NCBI RefSeq assembly: GCF_012999535.1 | Contig: NZ_JABBWV010000005.1 | Coordinates: forward strand, 409,785 to 473,784 | DNA length: 64,000 nt | Direction of reading: 5' to 3' | From: Microbispora sp. H11081 | GTDB taxonomy: Bacteria > Actinomycetota > Actinomycetes > Streptosporangiales > Streptosporangiaceae | Shown here: positions 1 to 7,065 of the stretch, one piece after another | Numbering within the stretch: the first letter of the stretch is position 1 | Layout: each line of letters opens with the position of its first letter | Translations under genes and position numbers: made by a program | Notes under the pieces: generated by a model | Seen by the model: only the letters and a program-made list of their open reading frames with translations | Databases searched by the model: none | Told to the model about the DNA's origin: nothing

Positions 1-331
1 CCGGTTCGAGGTCGTAGCGCCAGAACGACGAGGGGCGCTCGGGGTCGCCGGCCGCGTCGAGCACGATCCAGGCGAACGAGCGCGGGCGCTCGACCTCGGT
101 CACGACGCAGTTGACCGTCCACACCCGCTCCTCGCGGCGGTTGCGTCCCTCGAAGCGGGTCCCGGTGGTGACCGGTCCCTCGCCGTCGTCGAGCAGGGCG
201 GTGTGCTCGCACTCGGGGCTCCACTCGCTCACCCGGTGCACGGCGGTGATGAGGTCCCACAGCCGTTCCGGCGGCATGTCGACGACCACGTCGATGTCCA
301 CCCGAACGCCGGTCACGCCGTAGTCCTCCAT
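1..331 (-). CDS. SRPBCC family protein, N-terminal part (cut by window edge)
   Basis: The visible 110 residues read as a START/SRPBCC ligand-binding fold: an early VDIDVVVDMPPERLWDLIT strand and helix, then SEWSPECEHT, and a strand with GTRFEGRNRR. Family members bind hydrophobic ligands or act as aromatase/cyclase-like proteins; no substrate can be inferred here. The ATG is chosen because AGGGAGG lies just upstream on the minus strand. The protein continues beyond the left edge, so the C-terminal half is missing by truncation of the window and not by mutation. The neighbouring MFS gene lies on the same strand but upstream, about 90 bases away, so co-transcription is possible. Confidence 0.75.
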   Translation of the reverse strand, partial: MEDYGVTGVRVDIDVVVDMPPERLWDLITAVHRVSEWSPECEHTALLDDGEGPVTTGTRFEGRNRREERVWTVNCVVTEVERPRSFAWIVLDAAGDPERPSSFWRYDLEP

Positions 332-423
332 GCCGACCTCCCTGCGCGATGATCCGTCATCTCTCACCATGGACCAAGAGCGTGCCGGTGAACAGACCGC
401 TTTCGGGCGGAACGCGTGGAGTC

Positions 424-1671
424 TCAGGACACGGTCGCGGGCTCCTCTTCGGCGGCCCGCAGCCCGCGTACGCCGGGGGAGAGCAGCGCGACCAGCGTGA
501 CCAGGACGATGATCGCACCGCATACGGCCAGCGCGGGCCGCGGCCCGAACGCGATGGCGGCGGGCCCGGCCAGCAGCAGGCCGATCGGCCCGAACATCAG
601 GGACCCGAGCGCGTCGTAGGAGCTGACCCGCGACAGCGACTCCGGCGGGATTTCGCGCTGCATGGTGGTCTGCCACAGCACCCCGAAGATGTCGAAGCAC
701 ACCCCCATCACGAACGCGCCGCCGACGACCGTCCAGAGCGGCGCGCTCATGCCGAGCAGCAGGTACGGCAGGGCCGTCGGCAGGGTGACGAGCGTGCCGA
801 GCAGGATCGGCCGCCGTGGCCGCAGCCGAAGCGTGACGACCACGCCCACGAGCATTCCGACGGCCTCGCCCGCCAGGACGGCCGACCAGGCGGGCGCTCC
901 GCCCAGCGACTCCTTGGCGACAAGCGGCCCGAGCACGCCGTGGGCGGCCTGCAACGCCATCACCAGGATCGAGAACTGGGCGACCACCACCCAGAGCCAC
1001 TGCCGGGAGGCGAACTCGCGCCAGCCGGCCCGCAGGTCGGCCAGCACGGAGTGGCCGCCGCCGGGGGCCCGCTCCGCGGGGGTGAGGCGCAGCAGCGCGA
1101 TCAGCACGCCGGCCGTGGCGAACATCACCCCGCTGACGGCCAGCGCCCAGCCTCCGCCCAGCAGGACGACGGCGGCGCCGCTCAGCACCAGGCCGGCGAC
1201 CCGGGAGATGTTCTGTCCCAGTCCCAGCAGGGCGTTGGCGGTCTGCAACCGAGCGGTGGGCACGACGTCGGGGATGATGCCGGTCAGGGCGGGGAACAGA
1301 ATCGCGGTCGCGACGCCGCTCACCGCCGCCGCGATCACCAGCGCGGGCAGCGGCGTCCATCCCGTCAGCATCATCGCGGCCAGGCAGAAGTACGCCAACG
1401 CGTTGATCGACTCCCCCGCCGTCATGACCCGCTGGCGCGGCAGCCGGTCGGCGATCACGCCGCCCACCAGCATGAACAGCACCATCGGCAGGGCCTCGGC
1501 GGTGAGCACGGCCGACAGCGTCCTGCCGTCCGCGCCGGGAAGGCCGAGCACGCCGAACGCGAGGGCCACGGGCGCGAAGGCGGCGCCGAGTACGGAGATC
1601 GTCCGGGCCACCAGCAGCAGGGCGAACCGCCGGTCCCTGAGCAGGCCGAGATCGCGGTTGAAGCCAGGCAT
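424..1671 (-). CDS. MFS transporter (EntS-like exporter family)
   Basis: This 415-residue inner-membrane protein has the alternating hydrophobic segments of a 12-helix major facilitator. It opens with FNRDLGLLRDRRFALLLVA, typical of the MFS_3/EntS-like group in which the first helix follows a short cytoplasmic arm. The loop GGVIADRLPRQRVMT between helices 2 and 3 matches the family signature G-x-x-x-D-R-x-x-R. Family members export siderophores or drugs; the substrate here is unknown. The ATG is preferred because GGAG lies seven bases upstream. An in-frame GTG 27 bases further upstream (position 1698) is an alternative. The gene is transcribed toward the SRPBCC gene. Confidence 0.85.
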   Translation of the reverse strand: MPGFNRDLGLLRDRRFALLLVARTISVLGAAFAPVALAFGVLGLPGADGRTLSAVLTAEALPMVLFMLVGGVIADRLPRQRVMTAGESINALAYFCLAAMMLTGWTPLPALVIAAAVSGVATAILFPALTGIIPDVVPTARLQTANALLGLGQNISRVAGLVLSGAAVVLLGGGWALAVSGVMFATAGVLIALLRLTPAERAPGGGHSVLADLRAGWREFASRQWLWVVVAQFSILVMALQAAHGVLGPLVAKESLGGAPAWSAVLAGEAVGMLVGVVVTLRLRPRRPILLGTLVTLPTALPYLLLGMSAPLWTVVGGAFVMGVCFDIFGVLWQTTMQREIPPESLSRVSSYDALGSLMFGPIGLLLAGPAAIAFGPRPALAVCGAIIVLVTLVALLSPGVRGLRAAEEEPATVS

Positions 1672-1749
1672 GGGAGAGCTCCGGATGACACGGGACACGA
1701 GGATGAGGACATTCCATCGTGCCGCCGCCGGTCACGCCCGTCACCTCAT

Positions 1750-2610
1750 TTATGCCGCGCGCGCGTCGAGGGCGGGGGGACCGGCGGGTGAGGCGGACTG
1801 GCGGCGGCATCGGCCGGCGAGCCAGGCGCGGTAGTCGGGGGTGTGGCTGGTCATCACGCTGGTGGGGGCCTGGGCGAGCACGGCCTGCCACCGCGGCTCG
1901 TTGAGCTGCCACGAAGGCGGTGGCTCGTCCCAGGTGACGCCGTCGGTCCACTTCGCCGCGGCGCCGCGCAGGTGCGCGGGCAGCCGGTCGGCGAGCTGCG
2001 CCTTGATCCACTGGTCCCGCGAGTAGACCAGGATCGGCTGGGCGTCCCGCCGTTCCATGACGGGATCGACGATCTCCCGCCACGCCGAGGGTCCGTACGC
2101 CGGGTCGGCCAGGACGGGGGCGGCGGACTTCTTGATCTCCAGCAGCGCGACCAGCCCCCGCGTGCGTACGTGGTCGAGCCACTCCGGCAGCGTCGGCACG
2201 CGCTCACCCGCGTACGGGCCGCGGGCGACGCGCCGGTCCCGCAGGTTGCCGGGCCCGTCGGCCCACCAGGTCTCGCGGATCTCCTGCCTGGGGCCGGTCA
2301 GCCCCTCGGTCGTCCTGTTGTGCCACATGACCGCCTTCGCCCCGTGCTTCGTGAGCTGGACGTCGGCCTCGACCCCGTCGGCTCCCCACGACCACTGGTC
2401 GTCGACCGCCCGCAGCAGGTTGGGCTGCCGGATCGCGTCCTTCGCCTTCGCCCCGGCGCTCTTGGGGTAGCCGCCGTGCCCGAAGATCAGCGGGCACGGC
2501 GGCAGCTCCCCTGCGGGCGCGGGCGCGGGTGCCGGTGTGGGCGCGGGTGTGGGCGCGGCGAACACCGTCACCGCGAGGGTCAGCGCGACGGCCGCACATG
2601 CCCCGGTCAT
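1750..2610 (-). CDS. Secreted glycerophosphodiester phosphodiesterase-like protein
   Basis: The 286-residue product has a hydrophobic N-terminus followed by an Ala-Pro repeat linker (residues about 20-33) and then a GDPD-type TIM barrel. Visible signatures are GHGGYP near residue 43, where most relatives have HRG, GADGVEADVQLT with the paired acidic metal ligands, VMWHN, and LEIKK. The family hydrolyses glycerophosphodiesters to glycerol 3-phosphate and an alcohol, in the cell envelope when exported. The ATG follows GGGAGGAAACG, a strong ribosome site. The signal region lacks a basic n-region, so export is inferred and not certain. Downstream the MFS gene runs the same way. Confidence 0.75.
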   Translation of the reverse strand: MTGACAAVALTLAVTVFAAPTPAPTPAPAPAPAGELPPCPLIFGHGGYPKSAGAKAKDAIRQPNLLRAVDDQWSWGADGVEADVQLTKHGAKAVMWHNRTTEGLTGPRQEIRETWWADGPGNLRDRRVARGPYAGERVPTLPEWLDHVRTRGLVALLEIKKSAAPVLADPAYGPSAWREIVDPVMERRDAQPILVYSRDQWIKAQLADRLPAHLRGAAAKWTDGVTWDEPPPSWQLNEPRWQAVLAQAPTSVMTSHTPDYRAWLAGRCRRQSASPAGPPALDARAA

Positions 2611-2828
2611 CGTTTCCTCCCGTCTGCCGGCCAGCAGGCATTCTGCGCAGACGCCGGGGCAGGGGAGAGACCGGTGCGGGACAGGGAACGGTAAAAATCC
2701 CTGGGCCTTCTCATGAGCCCGCGGGGGCGTGCCAGGACGGAGGGATCGCAGGGTGACGGAACACCGCCGGGAGACCAAAGGGTCTGCGGCACCTATCCTG
2801 ACGCGTGACGGGTAACCTCATCGAGAAG

Positions 2829-2861
2829 GCAAGAGCGGTTCTCCTGACGGTTTGCTCTTGC
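2829..2861. promoter_or_regulatory. Inverted repeat in the leader of the PAS-SpoIIE gene
   Basis: GCAAGAGC and GCTCTTGC form perfect 8-base arms separated by 17 bases, just upstream of the phosphatase start. This could be a regulator site or a hairpin in the mRNA leader. A TAACCT hexamer at 2813-2818 is a possible -10 element; no convincing -35 is seen. Confidence 0.35.
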
Positions 2862-2874
2862 GGACGCACGAAGG

Positions 2875-4470
2875 GTGGCCGGCGGATCGATGAGCGGAGG
2901 TGATCGCATCCTGCGGCTCACTCCAGTGAGCGGCCCGTCTGCCAACATGGGCGAGCCGTCTGCCGAGGTGATGGCCGGGCTGGTGCAGACCATGCTCGAC
3001 GCGGTCCCCATCCAGAGCGCCTGGCTGACGCCGGTCCGCGACGAGACGGGCAAGGTCGTCGACTTCGAGGTGCTCGCGGCCAGTCCCGGCGCGAGGGACA
3101 TCCACGAGAGGGCAGGCAAGGAGCTCGTCGGTCTGCGCACGCTCGATGCGTACCCGGGCGTCGGCGGTTCCCCTCTGTGGGACGCCTTCATCCGTGTCCT
3201 GGAGACGGGGGAGCCCGAGGAGATCGATCCGCACGTCCAGCGGCGACACGAGGAAGGCTTCCCAAGCCTGGCCACGTACGGCGTCCGCCTCGCCCGGCTG
3301 CAGGGCGGCCTGTTCGTCTCCTGGGTGCGCCACGACCAGGAGGAACGCCTCTCGGCCCGGCTGCTCCACACCGAGCGCCTGGGTCACCTCGGGTGGGGAC
3401 ACTGGAGCCTGGTCACCGACGAGGCCGAGTGGTCCGACCAGCTCTACGCCATCCACGGGCGCGACCCGGCCGAGGGGCCCTTCGCGCTGGAGTACTACCG
3501 CGAGATCGCCCACCCCGACGACGTGCCGATCGTCGAGCACGCGCTGACGACGCTGACCAGCAGCGGCGGGCCGCACGAGTTCGAGGTCCGCATCCGCGTC
3601 GGAGACGAATACCGGCACATCAGGGCGACGGCCGAGGTCAGCAGGGACGCGAGCGGGCGGCCCCTCGAGATCCACGGCGTCGTGCAGGACGTGACCGACT
3701 GGCGCAGGACCGCCAGCGAGCTCGCCGAGGTCACCCAGCGGCTGGAAGAGGAGTCGCAGCTCACCGCGCGACTGCAGAGCATCATCCTGCCCGTGCAGGA
3801 CGCGGTGCCTGGGCTGCAGATCGCCGTGCGCTACTTCCCCGCGGAGACCGCGCCGCTGGGCGGCGACTGGTACCAGGCGATCCACCTCGACCACGGGGAG
3901 ACGCTGCTGGCCGTGGGCGACGTCGCCGGGCACGGCCTGGCCGCGGCGTCCGCGATGGCCAAGCTGCGGCATGCGATCACCGGGCTCGCCTTCGCCGACC
4001 ACGACCCGGCGCAGATCCTCGTGGCGCTCAACCGGCTGCTGCGGCGGATGCGGCCCGACGTGCTGGCGACGTCGGTGGTGGCCCGTTACCGCACGAAGGA
4101 CCGCGTGCTGCGGTGGACCCACGCGGGGCATCCGCCGATGCTGCTGGTCAGGGGGACGAGGGTGCACCGGTTGCTGCACCCCGGTGTGCTGCTCGGCGTC
4201 TTCGAAGACGTGACCTACAGCTGTGCCGAGATCCAACTGGAGCCTGACGATCTGCTCCTCATGTTCACCGACGGTCTCATCGAGCGGCCGGGCCGGGACC
4301 TGTTCGAGGGCCTTGACATCCTCAGCGCGGCGATCGCCGAGACGGTGCCCAAGGTGCCGCCTCGGGACCGGGTGGCGGCGGTGATGGACGCTCTGGCCCC
4401 GAGTAACACCGGTGACGACACCTGCATTCTGGTCGCGCGCATCCTGCCGGACTCCACGGAAGTGTCCTGA
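2875..4470 (+). CDS. PAS-domain SpoIIE/PP2C serine phosphatase
   Basis: The 531-residue soluble protein carries two PAS-like sensor regions (about residues 35-150 and 165-285, the second with a PAC-type strand ending VVQDVTDW), a short coiled linker and a PP2C/SpoIIE phosphatase domain (about 295-525). Metal-binding motifs are GGDWYQ, VGDVAGHG and MFTDGLIE. Such RsbP/RsbU-type enzymes dephosphorylate STAS anti-anti-sigma factors and so release a sigma factor. Its stop codon overlaps the ATG of a STAS gene by one base, which supports that partnership. GTG at the given start and ATG at 2890 are both possible; neither has a clear ribosome site. Confidence 0.88.
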   Translation: MAGGSMSGGDRILRLTPVSGPSANMGEPSAEVMAGLVQTMLDAVPIQSAWLTPVRDETGKVVDFEVLAASPGARDIHERAGKELVGLRTLDAYPGVGGSPLWDAFIRVLETGEPEEIDPHVQRRHEEGFPSLATYGVRLARLQGGLFVSWVRHDQEERLSARLLHTERLGHLGWGHWSLVTDEAEWSDQLYAIHGRDPAEGPFALEYYREIAHPDDVPIVEHALTTLTSSGGPHEFEVRIRVGDEYRHIRATAEVSRDASGRPLEIHGVVQDVTDWRRTASELAEVTQRLEEESQLTARLQSIILPVQDAVPGLQIAVRYFPAETAPLGGDWYQAIHLDHGETLLAVGDVAGHGLAAASAMAKLRHAITGLAFADHDPAQILVALNRLLRRMRPDVLATSVVARYRTKDRVLRWTHAGHPPMLLVRGTRVHRLLHPGVLLGVFEDVTYSCAEIQLEPDDLLLMFTDGLIERPGRDLFEGLDILSAAIAETVPKVPPRDRVAAVMDALAPSNTGDDTCILVARILPDSTEVS

Positions 4471-4853
4471 TGTCTGATCTGCACAACATCTCGACAGCCG
4501 AGACCACGTTCACCGCCGAGAGCAACGGAAGCATCGGAGTGCTGACGATGCGGGGGACGCTCGACTTCACCACCCACGAGGTGGCCACGGAATTCTTCGA
4601 CAAGGCCTTCGCCCAGTTCGGGCCGCACCTCGTGGTGAGCCTGCTCGAACTGGACTTCCTCGACTCCAGGGCTACCGGCCTTCTGGTCAACTGCTGGAAG
4701 CGCGCCGTCGACACGGGGGGCTGGCTGGCCCTGGTCGCGGTCGAGCGGGGCGCGGCCCGCGCGTTGTGGATAACCGGGCTGGCCTCCCACGTGCCGGTCT
4801 TCCCCACCGTGGCGGAGGCCGTCGCCGCCGCGCCCTCCCGCGAGCCGGAGTAG
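4470..4853 (+). CDS. STAS-domain anti-sigma factor antagonist-like protein
   Basis: This 127-residue protein spans one STAS domain (about residues 20-115). It begins inside the stop codon of the upstream SpoIIE-type phosphatase, so the two are translationally coupled and are likely to work together in partner switching. The usual phospho-acceptor loop reads LDFLDSRATGL. Aligned with the family pattern D-S-S/T-G, the phosphorylated position appears to be Arg, with only the preceding Ser retained. The protein may therefore be non-phosphorylatable, use a neighbouring residue, or be a diverged partner. The STAS assignment is firm; the regulatory output is inferred. Confidence 0.85.
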   Translation: MSDLHNISTAETTFTAESNGSIGVLTMRGTLDFTTHEVATEFFDKAFAQFGPHLVVSLLELDFLDSRATGLLVNCWKRAVDTGGWLALVAVERGAARALWITGLASHVPVFPTVAEAVAAAPSREPE

Positions 4854-4963
4854 CCCCGCGGTCCCCCGTCCGCGACCGCGTCCTCTCCGGGCACCGCCAT
4901 GGGCGGGTAGAGCCGTGGAGCCGGGGTAGCACCCGAGGAAGTCGGCCGTGGAGGGGCGAGATC

Positions 4964-5440
4964 ATGAAACGTCTCATCGCCGGAGCGGCGGTCCTCGTGG
5001 CCGCGGGCCTGGGAACGGCGCGCTGGGCTGCGTCGCGTGGCCGCAGGCCGGCCGTGGCGAAGGACCCCCTGGAGTCGAGCCGCTGGCTGGGCATCACGAT
5101 CAACAGGTCGCCAGACGAGGTCGCCCCGGGCGGGCACCTGCCGGATCCCCTGGCCAGGGCGGACGCCGAGGTGCGGATGAATCGGGCGCCCGGCGACCGG
5201 GGCACGGAGATCTACGCACGGCCCAGGGAGCACCGCGCCGGCATCGGCGGCCTGCTCGCCCGGCCGCGAGGCGACGACGCGCGCACGGCGGTCCGTACGG
5301 CGTTGCGTGAGACGAAGTGCCTGCTGGAGACCGGCGACGTGCTGCGGTCGGACGAGGAGATCGGCACGACCAGGCCGACGGTCACGGGCAGGGTGCTCGA
5401 CATGGCGCTGGGCCGCGCGGCGGAGGGGGGACGACTGTGA
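4964..5440 (+). CDS. Hypothetical protein with N-terminal membrane anchor
   Basis: This 158-residue protein has one hydrophobic segment (residues 4-22, LIAGAAVLVAAGLGTARW), followed by a basic, hydrophilic domain. The stretch RWLGITINRSPDEVAP and a later strand AEVRMNRAPGDRGTEIYA recall SRPBCC-like proteins that accompany zinc alcohol dehydrogenases in actinomycetes, but the match is too weak to assign a fold. GAGGGGCGAG precedes the ATG as the ribosome site. Its last codons overlap the GTG of the dehydrogenase gene by four bases, so the two form an operon. Confidence 0.7.
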   Translation: MKRLIAGAAVLVAAGLGTARWAASRGRRPAVAKDPLESSRWLGITINRSPDEVAPGGHLPDPLARADAEVRMNRAPGDRGTEIYARPREHRAGIGGLLARPRGDDARTAVRTALRETKCLLETGDVLRSDEEIGTTRPTVTGRVLDMALGRAAEGGRL

Positions 5441-6612
5441 AGGCGCTGTGCTGGCAGGGCGTGAACGAGCTGTCCGTCGAGCAGGTGCCCGACCCCGCGA
5501 TCCTCAACTCCCAGGACGCGATCGTGAAGGTGACGGCGAGCACCACCTGCGGTTCCGACCTCCACCTGCTCGGCGGCTACATCCCCGCGATGCGGGCGGG
5601 CGACGTCATCGGGCACGAGTTCATCGGTGAGATCGTCGACGTCGGCCCGGAGGCGAACCGGCGCCGCGTGGGCGAGCGCGTCGTGGTCTGCTCCGTCATC
5701 GGATGCGGCCGCTGCTGGGCCTGCTCGCACGACGAGTGGTCGCTGTGCGAGAACAGCAACCCCAACCCCGGCGTTACGGATCTGATGTGGGGTGGCACGA
5801 CCGCCGGCATCTTCGGCTACTCGCACGCCATGGGAGGCTTCCGGGGCAGCCACGCCGAGTACGTCCGCGTGCCCTTCGTCGACTACAACGCGTTCCCCGT
5901 GCCCGAGGGCATCTCCGACCTCGACGCGTTGTTCGCCTCCGACGCGGCCCCGACCGGCTGGATGGGCGCCGAACTCGGCGGCGTGAAACCGGGGGACGTG
6001 GTCGCGGTGTGGGGGTGCGGCGGCGTGGGCCAGATGGCCGCCAGGGCCGCAATGCTCCTCGGCGCAGAGCGGGTCATCGCGATCGACCGCTACCCGGAGC
6101 GCCTGGCCATGACGGCCCGCCGCGTCGGCTGCGAGGTGGTCGACTACACGAGCACCGACGTTACCGCCGAGTTGCGCGAGCGCACCGGCGGCCGGGGCCC
6201 GGACGTGTGCGTCGAGGCCGTCGGCATGGAAGCCGACGGCACCGGGATCGAGCGCGTGTACGACGCGCTCAAGCAGCGGCTCCGCCTGGAGCAGGACCGC
6301 CCGATCGCGGTACGCGAGGCGATCCACGCCTGCCGCAAGGGCGGCTCGGTGTTCGTGCTGGGGGTCTTCGCCGGGCTCGTGGACAAGTTCCCGCTCGGCG
6401 CGCTGATGAACAAGGGCCTCACGCTGCGGGGCGCGCAGCAGCACGGCCAGCGCTACATCCCGAAGATCCTCGACCGGATCGCGAAGGGCGACCTGAGCAC
6501 CGCCTATCTCGCGACGCACACGATGACGCTGGACGAGGGGCCTAAGGGCTACGACCTGTTCAAGCACAAGAAGGACGGGTGCGTCCGCGCGGTCTTCCGT
6601 CCCTGGGCGTGA
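5437..6612 (+). CDS. Zinc-dependent alcohol dehydrogenase (formaldehyde dehydrogenase-like)
   Basis: The 391-residue enzyme is a medium-chain dehydrogenase/reductase. Catalytic-zinc residues lie in TTCGSDLHLL and IGHEF. The structural-zinc cysteine lobe is GCGRCWACSHDEWSLC, and the NAD-binding Rossmann motif is WGCGGVGQMA followed by IDRYPERL. The long insert after ERTGGRGPDV and the KKDGCVRAVF ending match the glutathione-independent formaldehyde dehydrogenase-like branch. The substrate is unproven. It starts with GTG overlapping the upstream membrane-anchored protein gene by four bases. A strong GC-rich hairpin lies just after its stop. Confidence 0.9.
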   Translation: MKALCWQGVNELSVEQVPDPAILNSQDAIVKVTASTTCGSDLHLLGGYIPAMRAGDVIGHEFIGEIVDVGPEANRRRVGERVVVCSVIGCGRCWACSHDEWSLCENSNPNPGVTDLMWGGTTAGIFGYSHAMGGFRGSHAEYVRVPFVDYNAFPVPEGISDLDALFASDAAPTGWMGAELGGVKPGDVVAVWGCGGVGQMAARAAMLLGAERVIAIDRYPERLAMTARRVGCEVVDYTSTDVTAELRERTGGRGPDVCVEAVGMEADGTGIERVYDALKQRLRLEQDRPIAVREAIHACRKGGSVFVLGVFAGLVDKFPLGALMNKGLTLRGAQQHGQRYIPKILDRIAKGDLSTAYLATHTMTLDEGPKGYDLFKHKKDGCVRAVFRPWA

Positions 6613-6622
6613 CGTGGGAGGT

Positions 6623-6653
6623 CGCCCGCCGCCCCATGCCGGGGCGGCGGGCG
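6623..6653. terminator. GC-rich hairpin after the dehydrogenase gene
   Basis: GCCCGCCGCCCC and GGGGCGGCGGGC form a perfect 12-base stem around a 5-base loop. There is no T-run, as is common in high-GC actinomycetes. It could end the dehydrogenase operon and also the small ORF on the opposite strand. Confidence 0.55.
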
Positions 6654-6658
6654 GTCGA

Positions 6659-6916
6659 TCAGCGTACGGCTGGGGCGGCCAGCCGTTCCGCCTCATGGTG
6701 CAGTGCCTCGATCAGGACGAGCTCCAGGCGGAGCTCGCCGTCCACGAGGCTCTCGAGGACGTCCATCCGGGCCTCCTTGTCTCGAAAGACGTCCCGCGGC
6801 CCGTGGCGGTTGACCATGGTGCGAGGTGAATCCAGATGGAATGTGACGATCTCTCCCGCCGGCCGCGCCGGATGTCGGCTACCCAGAACGAACGCGACAT
6901 CACTCACAACCGTCAC
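6659..6916 (-). CDS. Small hypothetical protein (85 aa) behind a structured leader
   Basis: I do not recognise this protein. It has a hydrophilic N-terminal half with an SRHPARPAG turn and a C-terminal amphipathic helix rich in Leu and Glu (VLESLVDGELRLELVLIEAL). The GTG start has GGGA eight bases upstream. On the minus strand it lies immediately behind a promoter, a folded leader and an intrinsic terminator, and ahead of another hairpin, so it is bounded like a real one-gene unit. It could be read when the leader terminator is bypassed. An opposite-strand shadow is possible, since the region is short. Confidence 0.45.
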   Translation of the reverse strand: MTVVSDVAFVLGSRHPARPAGEIVTFHLDSPRTMVNRHGPRDVFRDKEARMDVLESLVDGELRLELVLIEALHHEAERLAAPAVR

Positions 6917-6929
6917 ATAGGTCCCAGAA

Positions 6930-6958
6930 ACAAAAAATCCACCCCGGAACGGGGTGGA
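6930..6958 (-). terminator. Intrinsic terminator on the minus strand
   Basis: Read on the minus strand, TCCACCCCG, a 3-base loop and CGGGGTGGA form a 9-base perfect stem followed by a run of six T. Such a canonical T-run terminator is rare in this GC-rich window. No annotated gene upstream on this strand needs it, which is why a small transcript is proposed. Confidence 0.75.
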
Positions 6959-7031
6959 GATCGAGGCTCGCGCCTCGGAGATGCCCTATAGTGAGAGGTT
7001 GCCAAGCACCTGAAAATCAGACGCCCTCTCA
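6930..7031 (-). ncRNA. Candidate structured small RNA or leader (attenuator) RNA
   Basis: The interval lies between a good minus-strand promoter and a canonical intrinsic terminator, giving a transcript of roughly 100 bases. Three helices precede or form its end. The first pairs 7025-7031 with 6992-6998 (7 bases) and encloses a small hairpin at 7010-7020. The second is a 6-base stem with a GCGA (GNRA) tetraloop at 6962-6977. The third is the terminator. The transcript runs divergently from helR and its promoter overlaps the helR start. It could be an independent sRNA, or a terminator-controlled leader of the 85-residue ORF 14 bases downstream. I match it to no named RNA family. Confidence 0.55.
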
Positions 7032-7036
7032 ATAGG

Positions 7037-7065
7037 AGTTTAACACGAGAATGGGTGACCGTCAA
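7037..7065 (-). promoter_or_regulatory. Sigma-70-type promoter for the minus-strand RNA
   Basis: On the minus strand TTGACG (7065-7060) and TAAACT (7042-7037) are separated by exactly 17 bases, close to the housekeeping consensus. Predicted transcription starts near 7030. The -35 element lies inside the first codons of the divergent helR gene and the -10 lies in its leader. Confidence 0.6.

Noticed and set aside
349..1834. Long plus-strand open frames opposite the MFS gene
   Set aside because: They are antisense shadows typical of high-GC DNA; the minus-strand frame encodes a clear transporter.
6930..7031. SAM-type riboswitch because of a GGCAACC stretch
   Set aside because: The other conserved SAM-I/SAM-IV core elements and the expected helix order are missing, and no methionine gene follows.
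6900..7050. A rifamycin-associated element upstream of helR
   Set aside because: Rifamycin-inducible helR genes can be preceded by a conserved inverted repeat, but I could not identify one that I trust; the inverted repeats present are better explained as RNA stems and a terminator. A motif search with the published consensus would settle it.
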